Assembly: GCF_039544305.1 (NCBI RefSeq)
Contig: NZ_BAABLK010000013.1
Span: 10,068 to 74,067, forward strand
DNA: 64,000 bases
Source of the DNA: Paeniglutamicibacter antarcticus_C
Lineage (GTDB): Bacteria; Actinomycetota; Actinomycetes; Actinomycetales; Micrococcaceae
Reading direction: 5' to 3'
The translations under genes and the position numbers were made by a program. Of this stretch, positions 18,005 to 26,150 are shown one piece after another (positions within the stretch are counted from its first letter, which is position 1; every line of letters begins with the position of its first letter). The notes under the pieces are model-generated. The model did no database searches. It was not told the origin of the DNA and saw nothing but the letters and a program-made list of their open reading frames with translations.

Positions 18005-18679
18005 ATGGAGACAGATTCTGTGGCGACGGCCTATACGACGGTGGACGGAGACTTTGTCCACGCACTGGAGATCAAGCGATCGCGATTCATCACGTACCTG
18101 CGCCGGGTCGAGACCGAGGAGCAGGCCCGCGCCCTGGTCGCCGAGCTGCGCAAGAAACACTTCGACGCGCGGCACCATTGCAGCGCGTTCATCCTGGGGG
18201 CGGACCGCACCGCCATGCGCAGCAACGACGACGGGGAACCCTCTGGCACCGCAGGCGTCCCGATGCTTGATGCGCTGGCCAAGCGCGAAACCGGATCCGG
18301 CACCACCGACCTCTCGGACATCGCCGCGGTGGTGGTGCGCTACTTCGGCGGGATCCTGCTGGGCGCCGGCGGGCTGGTGCGCGCGTACTCTGAGTCCGTC
18401 TCCCGCGCGTTGGACGCCGCACCGCTGGTGCGACGGACGCGCCAGCGGATCCTGGGCATCGACGTGGACCACGGCACCGCCGGACGCCTCGAAAACGACC
18501 TGCGCGCCGGCGGCGTCCAGGTCCTTGGAACCGCCTACGGTCCGGGCCACGCCACGCTGAAGGTTGCCCTGGGCGACGAGGCCGACATCCTCGCCGCTTT
18601 CACCGACCGTTTGGCAACACTCAGTGCCGGCAGCTGCACCGCGAGGGCGTTGGGGACCGAATGGGTGGATGCACCGTGA
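18005..18679 (+). CDS. YigZ/IMPACT-family protein
   Basis: A 224-residue protein of the UPF0029/YigZ family. The N-terminal domain has the characteristic block KRSRFITYLRRVETEEQA, KHFDARHHCSAF, NDDGEPSGTAGVPML and RYFGGILLGAGGLVRAYSES; the C-terminal ferredoxin-like domain resembles EF-G domain IV. The eukaryotic relative IMPACT regulates GCN2; the bacterial role is unresolved. TAGACT (17990-17995) lies 9 nt before the ATG. The stop overlaps the start of the methyltransferase gene (GTGA). Confidence 0.92.
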   Translation: METDSVATAYTTVDGDFVHALEIKRSRFITYLRRVETEEQARALVAELRKKHFDARHHCSAFILGADRTAMRSNDDGEPSGTAGVPMLDALAKRETGSGTTDLSDIAAVVVRYFGGILLGAGGLVRAYSESVSRALDAAPLVRRTRQRILGIDVDHGTAGRLENDLRAGGVQVLGTAYGPGHATLKVALGDEADILAAFTDRLATLSAGSCTARALGTEWVDAP

Positions 18680-19815
18680 GCCTTGACCTGGACTTGCTGC
18701 GCCGCTTCCCAGACGTGGAGGCGGCAAACTTGCACGCCGTCGATGGTGCCGACAAGCTGCTGCTGGACCTTGCTGCCCAGACCGGTTGGCCCGGCGAACC
18801 GGGCAAGGTGGCGATCCTGGGCGACCACTACGGCGCGCTGGTCCTGGGTGCGCTGGATGCCGGGGTCCGCGGGATCCGCGTGCACCAGGATGCGCTCTCT
18901 GGGGCCCAGGCCATCGAAGCCAACGCCCAGGAGCTGTTGCCCGCACTGGGAGGGGAATTCCGTCTGTTGCCGCTGGGCGCCGAACTGCTCACGGGTGCCA
19001 CGCTGGTGCTCATTGCGCTGCCGAGGTTGCTGGACGCGTTGGAGGAAATGTTGTCCTTCGTTGCCGAACATGCGGCGCCGGGCGTCACGGTGATGGCATC
19101 CGGGCGCATCAAGCACATGAACCGCACCATGAACGAGCTGTTAGGCCGCTACTTCACCTCCGTCACGGCCTCGCTGGGACGCCAGAAGTCCCGGGTGCTC
19201 AGCGCCACCGCACTGCGCCCGGTGGCCTCGCTCCCCGCACCGCGTTTCCCGCTGCACGGTGCACCCCTGGTGGGACTCGAAGCACCGCTGGCGCTGCGTG
19301 CCTACGCGCAGACCTTCGGCGGGGCCAAGCTGGATTCCGGGACCCGGTTCCTGCTTGAGAACCTCCAGCTGCCGGCCGAAGCCCTACGGGCGGTGGACCT
19401 GGGTTGCGGCAACGGCACCATCGCCGCCTACCTCGCTCTCAAGCATCCGCTGCTCACGCTCTATGCCTGCGACCAGTCGGCCTCCGCGGTGGCATCGACC
19501 CTCGCCACCGCCCAGGCCAATGGCGTGGACGGGCGGATCACCGCGGTGCAGGACGATGCCCTGTCCGCGCTGCCCGATGCCTCCGAGTGCTTCGTGGTGC
19601 TCAACCCACCCTTCCACATGGGAAACACCGTGCATGCCGGGATCGCGTTGAAGCTCTTCACCGATGCCGGACGCGTGCTGGTATCCGGCGGTGCGCTCTG
19701 GTGCGTCTTCAACTCGCACCTGGGCTATCGCGGGCAACTTCAAAAGTTGGTGGGTCCAACCCGCCAGGTCGCCCGGAACCCGAAGTTCACCGTGACGGTG
19801 TCGATAAAACGTTAG
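18676..19815 (+). CDS. RsmC/RlmG-type rRNA (guanine-N2)-methyltransferase
   Basis: A 379-residue protein with a degenerate N-terminal methyltransferase-like domain (residues about 1-190) and a catalytic C-terminal one, the duplicated layout of RsmC and RlmG. SAM motif I is AVDLGCGNGTIAAYLAL and the N6/N2-methyl motif IV is VVLNPPFHMGNTVHAGIA (NPPFH, usual for exocyclic guanine N2 methylation in rRNA). The GTG start at 18676 overlaps the yigZ stop; an ATG at 18661 is the alternative. Which guanine is methylated (16S G1207 or 23S G1835) cannot be told. The 3' end overlaps the convergent broken gene by 29 bp. Confidence 0.85.
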   Translation: MSLDLDLLRRFPDVEAANLHAVDGADKLLLDLAAQTGWPGEPGKVAILGDHYGALVLGALDAGVRGIRVHQDALSGAQAIEANAQELLPALGGEFRLLPLGAELLTGATLVLIALPRLLDALEEMLSFVAEHAAPGVTVMASGRIKHMNRTMNELLGRYFTSVTASLGRQKSRVLSATALRPVASLPAPRFPLHGAPLVGLEAPLALRAYAQTFGGAKLDSGTRFLLENLQLPAEALRAVDLGCGNGTIAAYLALKHPLLTLYACDQSASAVASTLATAQANGVDGRITAVQDDALSALPDASECFVVLNPPFHMGNTVHAGIALKLFTDAGRVLVSGGALWCVFNSHLGYRGQLQKLVGPTRQVARNPKFTVTVSIKR

Positions 19816-21060
19816 CTACCACCGCTTGCCGCGGCACTTCACCGGCGACAAGCGGTGCGGGGTTGGCCTCGAAGCGCGGCCGCGCATCTTGCCGGCGGAC
19901 GGCAAAGCCACCCAACCCCACCGCATCGAGCCGGATGTGGTCAATGGCTTCGTGCTCGGCTTCGGCTTCAGCCAGGAAATTCGGGTCCGAGCCGGTGGTG
20001 TCAAGCCAAAGGATGGCCCGGGCGGCTCGCTTGGCCGTTTCCCTCACCCGCCACGGACGGTACCCGGTATGTGTCGGGATCTCAGGGTCCTTGCCCGGGG
20101 CTGGTGTCCGCAGAACCATGGGCGTGCTGCCCCAGACGTACAGTCCCACGATGGACAGGCGTTTGTGCGCCGGTACCGGCAGCGTCCTGGCATTCCTGCC
20201 CCACACCCAGGGCTCGTTGGCCGCGGCCGCAATGCCATGGCGGGTGCAACTTCCCTCCCTTGGCTCGTGCCTTCTTCCCGCACCGGCAACCCCCAAGGCC
20301 AACGTCGGCAAGCTCCACCGCATTGGTTGCCCGCGCGAAGGCGACGGGCCCGATCCTCGGGTCAACGGGCACCTCCAGCACCACGTCGCCGGCGATCCGC
20401 TCCAGCCCCCAACGCACCGTGGAGGCCAACAACCAAAACTCCAGGCCGAGTAGCGGGACCATGACGGATGCGGCTTCAAGATCCAGCGTTCGCACCAGGT
20501 TTCGCGGGTCGATGGTGGTCACCGACGTCAAGCCGATCCCCAGCTTGATGATGGCGACGACCAGCAAGGTCCCGCCCGGGGAAAAGATCTTGTTGCGCGC
20601 TTTGGCAAAGGTCCCGGTGCCCGCCAGCAGTCCGGCGGAAACGGTGAGCGGACCGGCGGATTGTCCCCGCCACCGGCGCACCGTCAGGGTCAGCCTGATC
20701 CCGGTCAGGGCTGCCACCAGTGCCAGGGACAGGCACCAACTTGCACCGATGAACAGGGCTCCGGTGAACAGCGTGTCACCTGGCCCGGCCAGGAACAGTC
20801 CGCTGAGCCCCACCAGGACAAGCCACGGGGACAACCGGGAGGAAAAGACCGTCAAGAAGCCCCAAAAGGCCAGCGCCCCAAGGAGCACCGGCGGCGACCC
20901 AAGACAGATCCATAAGCCCAGGAGCCCGTAGTAGGGCACCAGCGCGCCCCCAGCGAAGCAACGCATCGGGAATCGTGGCCGGCACCGCTGCCCATTCGGC
21001 GTCGGAAACCGAGTACCCCGGCAGGGACACCGGTGGCTTGTCGTGGCGTGTACGGCGCAT
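19787..21060 (-). pseudogene. Membrane protein gene interrupted by two +1 frameshifts
   Basis: Three overlapping frames read as one protein if a single base is removed at each of two G5 runs. The start is MRRTRHDKPPVSLPGYSV at 21060; the frame changes near 20953 (CTGGGGGCGC on the minus strand) and again near 20305 (CTTGGGGGTTGC). Length minus two bases is 1272 bp, exactly 424 codons. The repaired 423-residue product has about 35 polar residues, a cluster of four to six membrane helices, then a soluble C-terminal half of about 190 residues (VGLYVWGSTPMVL, ILWLDTTGSDPNFLAEAEAE). Family not recognised. Both shifts are extra G in homopolymers, so sequencing error is as likely as real inactivation. 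Confidence 0.75.
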
Positions 21061-21246
21061 CGGTGTTTCCCCTCGTCGGCTTGTGTTCCTCCAAGGCTAT
21101 GCAGGGGAACAGACCCGGCGAATCGGCATTTGGGGTGATTCTGCGACGCCGAGAGGATGAGGTCCACCATTCCACGGCAAGACCCGGGGTGAGCGGCGTC
21201 ACCCAAATGCCGACCAACCGGGGTCCGGAGGTGTCATACTTCTGAC

Positions 21247-21816
21247 ATGGACGAACATCGTGATGGATCGAAAACTGCACTGGTCATCGTCAACATGCAA
21301 CAGGGCGTGATGGATTACTGCGTGCATCCCAAGAAGGTCGTCTCGCGCATCCAGGAGCTGCTGGTGCGCGCCCGTGACACCGGTACCCCCGTTTACTGGG
21401 TGCAGGACGAGCGCGAGTTCGAGCGCCATTCCCTGGCGTGGAAGCTAACCGCCGGGCTCGAGCAGCAAGAAGACGAACACCGGATCTTCAAGTCCTACCG
21501 CGACGCGTTCACCGGCACCGGCCTGCATGCCTCGCTGATCGCCCAGGACGTCGGCCGCCTGGTGATCTGCGGCGCCCAGTCGGACTACTGCCTGCGAACC
21601 GCAGCCGGCCGTGCCGCGGCCATGGGGTACGACGTGACGGTGGTGCGCGACGCACACACCACCGGGGCGGAGACCTTCGAGGGCCAGTCCCTGACCGGGG
21701 ACCAGATCATCGCGCACACCAACGCATACTTCGCCGGGCTCGACTACCCCAACCAGGATTTCCTGCTCATGCGTGCGGCCGAAGTCACCTTTGCCCCGGT
21801 GACAGTGAACGACTGA
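21247..21816 (+). CDS. Isochorismatase-fold cysteine hydrolase with altered Asp
   Basis: A 189-residue protein of the isochorismatase-like hydrolase superfamily, whose amidase members use an Asp-Lys-Cys triad. Lys82 (RIFKSYRDAF) and Cys115 (ICGAQSDYCLRTAA) are present, but the first-strand Asp of the usual VIDMQ is Asn16 here (LVIVNMQQG). The cis-peptide GAQSD region is normal. Asn at the acid position should impair classical amide hydrolysis, so the protein may have a different reaction or be a binding protein. The ATG at 21247 is preceded by CATACT ending 6 nt upstream, a weaker match to the leaderless pattern. Monocistronic. Confidence 0.88.
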   Translation: MDEHRDGSKTALVIVNMQQGVMDYCVHPKKVVSRIQELLVRARDTGTPVYWVQDEREFERHSLAWKLTAGLEQQEDEHRIFKSYRDAFTGTGLHASLIAQDVGRLVICGAQSDYCLRTAAGRAAAMGYDVTVVRDAHTTGAETFEGQSLTGDQIIAHTNAYFAGLDYPNQDFLLMRAAEVTFAPVTVND

Positions 21817-21954
21817 GGCCCGGGGGGAAGATCCCTACCCAAGACCCCGGTGCCGGCGGTATGGTGCATGGTATTGCTCATCCACGATAACCGGCATCGG
21901 TTGCCGTCATGGCCCACCCGTTCCTGACGCCAACACGTACCCCAGGAGGAAGCC

Positions 21955-23178
21955 ATGTTCAGCCCCGACGCGCCGTTCACTTCAGCCAGTGCCATACCCG
22001 TCCCGGGCAGGTACGTGGTCGTCTTCGACACCCAGACCCCCGCCGCTACGGGGCGATTCGGTGTCCGCGCCACGTTCCAGGACCAAGTCCCGACGATGCT
22101 CCAGTCCCAGGGCTTCTCCCTTGATACCTATTTCGCCCGGCTCGGGGTGGCAGTGGTGGACGGCGAGTCCGCCCAGTTGGCGGAGCTGGGCGAGCGCTGC
22201 GCCTCGGCGCGCATGCCGATGCGCGTTGTTCCCGAACTGATCTACCATGTGATGGCCGATGATCCGGCGGCCGCGGACTTCCAAGACACCGACGAGCTCA
22301 CCTGGGGCTTGCAGGCGGTGCGTGCGGTCGAATCCGGCTACACCGGGGCCGGCATCCGGGTCGCTGTGCTCGACACCGGTTTCGACGTCGGGCACCCTGA
22401 TTTCGCCGGGCGTGACGTCACCACCAAATCGTTCATCGACGGTGAAGACGTCCAGGACATGCACGGCCACGGAACGCACTGCATCGGCACCTCGTGCGGG
22501 CCACGCTCGTTGCCCGAGGGCCGCGGCTACGGTGTCGCCCCCGAAGCCAGCATCTATGCGGGCAAGGTGCTGGGCAACTCGGGCTCCGGCTCGGACACGG
22601 GCATCCTGGCGGGCATCGACTGGGCCCTTGAAAACGACTGCCACATCATCTCCATGTCCTTGGGGGCCGATGTGCCCGAGGTGCACCCGCCTTACGTAGC
22701 AGCCGGGAACCGTGCCTTGGAACTTGGCACCTTGATCGTCGCCGCCGCAGGGAACAACGCCAAGCGTTCGGCCGGCAACCCCGGCTTTGTCGGCACACCT
22801 GCGAACAGCCCCTACGTCATGGCAGTCGGCGCCCTGGATGAGCAACTGCAGATCGCCGATTTCTCCGCCCGTACGTTGCCCGGACGCGGCGGCCAGGTCG
22901 ATGTATCTGCCCCCGGTGTCAGGGTTTACTCCTCGTGGCCGGCGCCAAAACTCCACAACACCATCAGCGGAACCTCGATGGCGACACCCCACGTCGCCGG
23001 CGTTGCCGCCCTGCTCTGCGAGGCAACCGGTTTCCGCGGACGGGAGCTGTGGGCCGAACTTGCCCAGGAAGCACAAAGGTTAGAGCAGTTCTCCATCGAT
23101 GTCGGCGCAGGACTCGCGCAGTCCCCGCCGCCGGAGGACACCGAGCCGGCCGGCGAGGGGCAGACATGCCATGAATGA
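21955..23178 (+). CDS. Subtilisin-like serine protease (S8), probably cytosolic
   Basis: A 407-residue S8 peptidase with Asp140 (VAVLDTGFDVGHPDF), His172 (HGHGTHCIGT) and Ser341 (SGTSMATPHVAG), plus the oxyanion Asn near 267 (AAAGNN). No signal peptide or membrane segment is visible, so it probably acts inside the cell. The first 105 residues resemble a built-in I9-type prodomain (GRYVVVFDT at the start, ARMPMRVVPEL at the end). A strong AGGAGG lies upstream of the ATG. It overlaps a small gene by 8 bp (ATGAATGA) whose product may be a second I9-like subunit. Target unknown. Confidence 0.92.
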   Translation: MFSPDAPFTSASAIPVPGRYVVVFDTQTPAATGRFGVRATFQDQVPTMLQSQGFSLDTYFARLGVAVVDGESAQLAELGERCASARMPMRVVPELIYHVMADDPAAADFQDTDELTWGLQAVRAVESGYTGAGIRVAVLDTGFDVGHPDFAGRDVTTKSFIDGEDVQDMHGHGTHCIGTSCGPRSLPEGRGYGVAPEASIYAGKVLGNSGSGSDTGILAGIDWALENDCHIISMSLGADVPEVHPPYVAAGNRALELGTLIVAAAGNNAKRSAGNPGFVGTPANSPYVMAVGALDEQLQIADFSARTLPGRGGQVDVSAPGVRVYSSWPAPKLHNTISGTSMATPHVAGVAALLCEATGFRGRELWAELAQEAQRLEQFSIDVGAGLAQSPPPEDTEPAGEGQTCHE

Positions 23179-23437
23179 TGTCCCGGGCCTCCCGCTGCCC
23201 GAGCCGGTGACGTTCATCATCACGGTGTCGGGGCCCTACATGGGCCGGATGCAGGAAGTCGCCAAGAACCTCGAGACCGCGGGACTGCAAGTCGACCGGG
23301 TGCTCGGGACCTTGGGCCAGGTCCACGGCCATGCCGAAGGCTCGCGGCAGGCGAGCATCGCCGCCGTCGAGGGCGTTTATTCCGTTGACCCGGAGCGGAT
23401 GTTCCGCATCAATCCCCCGGACAGCGAGATCCAGTAG
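23171..23437 (+). CDS. Small protein coupled to the S8 protease, possibly I9-like
   Basis: An 88-residue protein starting MNDVPGLPLPEPVTFIITVS inside the last codons of the protease gene. The predicted order strand (VTFIITVS)-helix (MGRMQEVAKNLETAGLQV)-strand-loop-helix (SRQASIAAVEGV)-strand (VYSVDPERMFRI) resembles the ferredoxin-like peptidase inhibitor I9 fold of subtilisin prodomains. No signal peptide. Given the 8-bp overlap, it likely binds the protease as inhibitor or folding helper; this is inference from predicted fold and context. A strong bidirectional terminator follows. Confidence 0.75.
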   Translation: MNDVPGLPLPEPVTFIITVSGPYMGRMQEVAKNLETAGLQVDRVLGTLGQVHGHAEGSRQASIAAVEGVYSVDPERMFRINPPDSEIQ

Positions 23438-23490
23438 CGACCCGGCCCCTCTCCAGGTCGCCAGATGGGACTTCCGGAGAGGAAAACTCA

Positions 23491-23535
23491 AAAGAAGGGC
23501 CCCGATCCACCAGTGGTGGATCGGGGCCCTTCTTT
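23491..23535. terminator. Strong bidirectional intrinsic terminator
   Basis: A perfect 21-bp stem (AAAGAAGGGCCCCGATCCACC and its complement) closes a 3-nt loop. It has A-rich and T-rich flanks on both sides and sits between the convergent protease operon and rpsA, so it should stop transcription from both directions. Confidence 0.92.
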
Positions 23536-23579
23536 CAAGCTACCTCGGGTGGATCAATGATCCGGTCCTGGAGGAAGGC

Positions 23580-25052
23580 TTAGGCTCCGGTGAGCTTCTC
23601 GCGCAGTGCGGCGAGGGCTTCGTCGGATGCCAAGGTGCCTGCATCGGTGGCCGGGGCCTCCGAGGAGTAGGACGAGCCGCCACCGGCGGACTCGGCCGGA
23701 GCCGATTCGGCAACAGCGTCGTCGTTGAGGTGCTGGACAACCTGCTTCTTGTGGGCTTCCCAGCGGGTCTGGGCGTCAGCGTACTGCTGCTCCCAAGCTG
23801 CACGCTGGGTCTCGAAGCCTTCGAGCCACTCGTTGGTCTCCGAATCGAAGCCCTCCGGGTACTTGTAGTTGCCCTCTTCGTCGTACTCTGCGGCCATGCC
23901 GTAGAGAGCCGGATCGAATTCGGCACCTTCGGGATCGACGCCCTCGTTGGCCTGCTTGAGGGACAGCGAGATACGGCGACGCTCGAGATCGATGTCGATG
24001 ACCTTGACGAACAGCTCGTCGCCGACGGAGACAACCTGCTCTGCAAGCTCCACGTGGCGCACGGCCAGCTCGGAGATGTGAACGAGGCCTTCGATTCCGT
24101 CTTCGACGCGAACGAATGCACCGAACGGAACAAGCTTGGTGACCTTACCCGGAACAACCTGACCCAAAGCGTGGGTGCGGGCGAAGGTCTGCCATGGATC
24201 TTCCTGGGTGGCCTTGAGCGAGAGCGAAACACGCTCGCGGTCCAGGTCCACTTCGAGAACCTCGACGGTGACTTCCTGGCCAACCTCGACAACCTCGGAC
24301 GGGTGGTCGATGTGCTTCCAGGAGAGCTCGGAAACGTGGACGAGGCCGTCTACGCCGCCAAGGTCCACGAATGCACCGAAGTTGACGATGGAGGAAACGA
24401 CGCCCGGACGAACCTGGCCCTTTTCCAGCTTGTTGAGGAACGTGGAGCGTACCTCGGACTGGGTCTGTTCGAGCCATGCACGGCGGGAAAGAACAACGTT
24501 GTTGCGGTTCTTGTCCAGCTCGATGATCTTGGCTTCGATTTCCTGGCCGATGTACGGAGCCAGATCGCGCACACGGCGCATTTCGACAAGCGATGCCGGC
24601 AGGAAGCCGCGCAGGCCGATGTCGAGGATAAGGCCGCCCTTGACCACCTCGATGACGGTGCCGGTGACGACGCCGTCTTCTTCCTTGATCTTTTCGATGT
24701 CGCCCCAAGCACGCTCGTACTGAGCACGCTTCTTGGACAGGATCAAACGACCTTCCTTGTCCTCCTTGGTGAGGACCAGGGCCTCGACGTTGTCGCCGAC
24801 GGCGACAACGTCGCCCGGGTCAACATCGTGCTTGATGGAAAGTTCGCGGGAAGGAATGACACCTTCGGTCTTGTAACCGATGTCGAGCAAAACTTCGTCG
24901 CGGTCAACCTTGACGACGGTGCCTTCGACGAGGTCGCCATCGTTGAAGTACTTGATGGTGGCGTCGACGGCAGCGAGGAAGTCTTCGGCAGAGCCAATGT
25001 CGTTGATAGCAACGACCGGGGCACTGGTCTTCTCGTTGGAGGTGATGGTCAT
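23580..25052 (-). CDS. rpsA: 30S ribosomal protein S1
   Basis: A 490-residue ribosomal protein S1, which binds mRNA on the 30S subunit. Four S1 OB-fold repeats are visible, beginning near GDLVEGTVVKVDRDEVLLDI, GVVTGTVIEVVKGGLILDIG, GQVRPGVVSSIVNFGAFVDL and GQVVPGKVTKLVPFGAFVRV, then a Glu-rich and Ser/Ala-rich tail typical of actinobacterial S1. Length is normal for the phylum (E. coli has six repeats). A strong TTGACC/TAGACT promoter lies 115-145 bp upstream and the terminator at 23491 follows, so it looks monocistronic. Confidence 0.98.
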   Translation of the reverse strand: MTITSNEKTSAPVVAINDIGSAEDFLAAVDATIKYFNDGDLVEGTVVKVDRDEVLLDIGYKTEGVIPSRELSIKHDVDPGDVVAVGDNVEALVLTKEDKEGRLILSKKRAQYERAWGDIEKIKEEDGVVTGTVIEVVKGGLILDIGLRGFLPASLVEMRRVRDLAPYIGQEIEAKIIELDKNRNNVVLSRRAWLEQTQSEVRSTFLNKLEKGQVRPGVVSSIVNFGAFVDLGGVDGLVHVSELSWKHIDHPSEVVEVGQEVTVEVLEVDLDRERVSLSLKATQEDPWQTFARTHALGQVVPGKVTKLVPFGAFVRVEDGIEGLVHISELAVRHVELAEQVVSVGDELFVKVIDIDLERRRISLSLKQANEGVDPEGAEFDPALYGMAAEYDEEGNYKYPEGFDSETNEWLEGFETQRAAWEQQYADAQTRWEAHKKQVVQHLNDDAVAESAPAESAGGGSSYSSEAPATDAGTLASDEALAALREKLTGA

Positions 25053-25165
25053 GTAGTAGGGACTCCGATGTGGATAGTCTTATATGAGTCGGGCAGCCGG
25101 AAGCCCCGGCATTTTCCGAATTGTTCTTGGGTGCGGGCACGGCTATGGCCGCGACGCGCTCAATT

Positions 25166-25195
25166 AGTCTATTCCCTGGCACCCGGCCGGGTCAA
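25166..25195 (-). promoter_or_regulatory. Promoter of rpsA
   Basis: On the minus strand TTGACC (25190-25195) is followed after 18 nt by TAGACT (25166-25171), a good housekeeping-sigma promoter. It leaves an untranslated leader of about 105 nt before the rpsA ATG. Confidence 0.75.
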
Positions 25196-25228
25196 AACGC
25201 CGAGGGTACAAGTTGTCAGCCCGACGGG

Positions 25229-26146
25229 TCAACTTCGCGCCGGAGCGAAGGCCTCGGAGAGCTTGAGCAACGACAGCTTCCTGGACGCGAGGGCTGCCAT
25301 TAAGCCCGGCAGCGCCCTGGCCACCCCGGCGGAGGTACCCGAGGCAGGACGGTTGAAGTGGCCGATCCCCACGTCACCGGCGCCGAGCAGCATGGCCTGG
25401 GCGGTGACGGTGGCCGCTGGGAACGTTGCCCCGGCGTCGAGGTTCACGGTGAAGTTCATCGGGACCAACCCCACGTGCCGGCACAATGCGGCGCCAAGTT
25501 CGTCCATGTGCGCGGTGCCGGAGCGGAAGAGCCGTGCCTGGATCCCGAATTCATCGGCCAGGTATTTCTGGTTGTCAATGACCTCGTCATAGGCCGCGCC
25601 GATGTTTGCGGTACCAGGTATCCCGTAGGCCACCTGGCCGCGGGTGGCCAACGGAGCGTGGGTGGTGCCGTGGTTGCCGATCTCGAACAAGGGATCGGCT
25701 GCCAGTTCACGCACCAGGGACGTATTCGCCTTCGCCCAGCGGCGGTTGATGAACAGCGTTGCCGGCGCCTCGTTCGTGCGAAGCGCCTTGATCAGTGCGG
25801 CGTCGTAGCCCTCGCCGCCGTCTCCCCCGCAGGCATCGAAGGAAAGCGCGGCACCGTGGACCTTGGCGGGCACCCCGAGCTCGATGCCCTTGACCTCCAG
25901 CCCGAACTCCCCCGCCGGCTTGCCCTTGTAGCGCGAGATGGCCTGGGCACGGGTGGGCACCGGGGATCTCGTGCCCGTGGGGCTCGGTGCGCTGCTTGGT
26001 GTGGGGGCGGGAGCTACCTCGGGAGCCGGGGCCGACGCGCGTGTTGTTGGTGATTGAGGGTCCGCAGCACACGAGGCGAGGGCCAGGGAGCCCACTCCGA
26101 GCAGGCCTGTCAGGATCCTGCGGCGTCCGGGTTCAAGGGTCGACAT
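25229..26146 (-). CDS. Polysaccharide deacetylase (NodB)-like lipoprotein
   Basis: A 305-residue exported protein. The N-terminus has a Tat-like twin arginine (PGRRRILTG) followed by a hydrophobic core and lipobox LASC at residues 23-26, so it is probably a Tat-exported lipoprotein. A Pro/Ala/Ser-rich linker of about 40 residues leads to a NodB-type domain with metal motif SFDACGG (variant of TFDD) and HGTTH (H-S/T-x-x-H). Late conserved motif is GIGHFNRP. Such enzymes usually deacetylate cell-wall or extracellular polysaccharides; substrate unknown. Last gene of the polA operon by spacing (4 bp after the acetyltransferase stop). Confidence 0.85.
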   Translation of the reverse strand: MSTLEPGRRRILTGLLGVGSLALASCAADPQSPTTRASAPAPEVAPAPTPSSAPSPTGTRSPVPTRAQAISRYKGKPAGEFGLEVKGIELGVPAKVHGAALSFDACGGDGGEGYDAALIKALRTNEAPATLFINRRWAKANTSLVRELAADPLFEIGNHGTTHAPLATRGQVAYGIPGTANIGAAYDEVIDNQKYLADEFGIQARLFRSGTAHMDELGAALCRHVGLVPMNFTVNLDAGATFPAATVTAQAMLLGAGDVGIGHFNRPASGTSAGVARALPGLMAALASRKLSLLKLSEAFAPARS

Positions 26147-26150
26147 GTTT

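Noticed and set aside
19787..21060. Programmed frameshifting in the split membrane gene
   Set aside because: Both sites are plain G5 runs without a slippery heptamer or a clear downstream stimulator, and two successive +1 events would be required.
23331..25592. Open frame of 753 codons opposite rpsA
   Set aside because: Shadow of rpsA; it also runs through the strong terminator at 23491-23535 and across unrelated genes.
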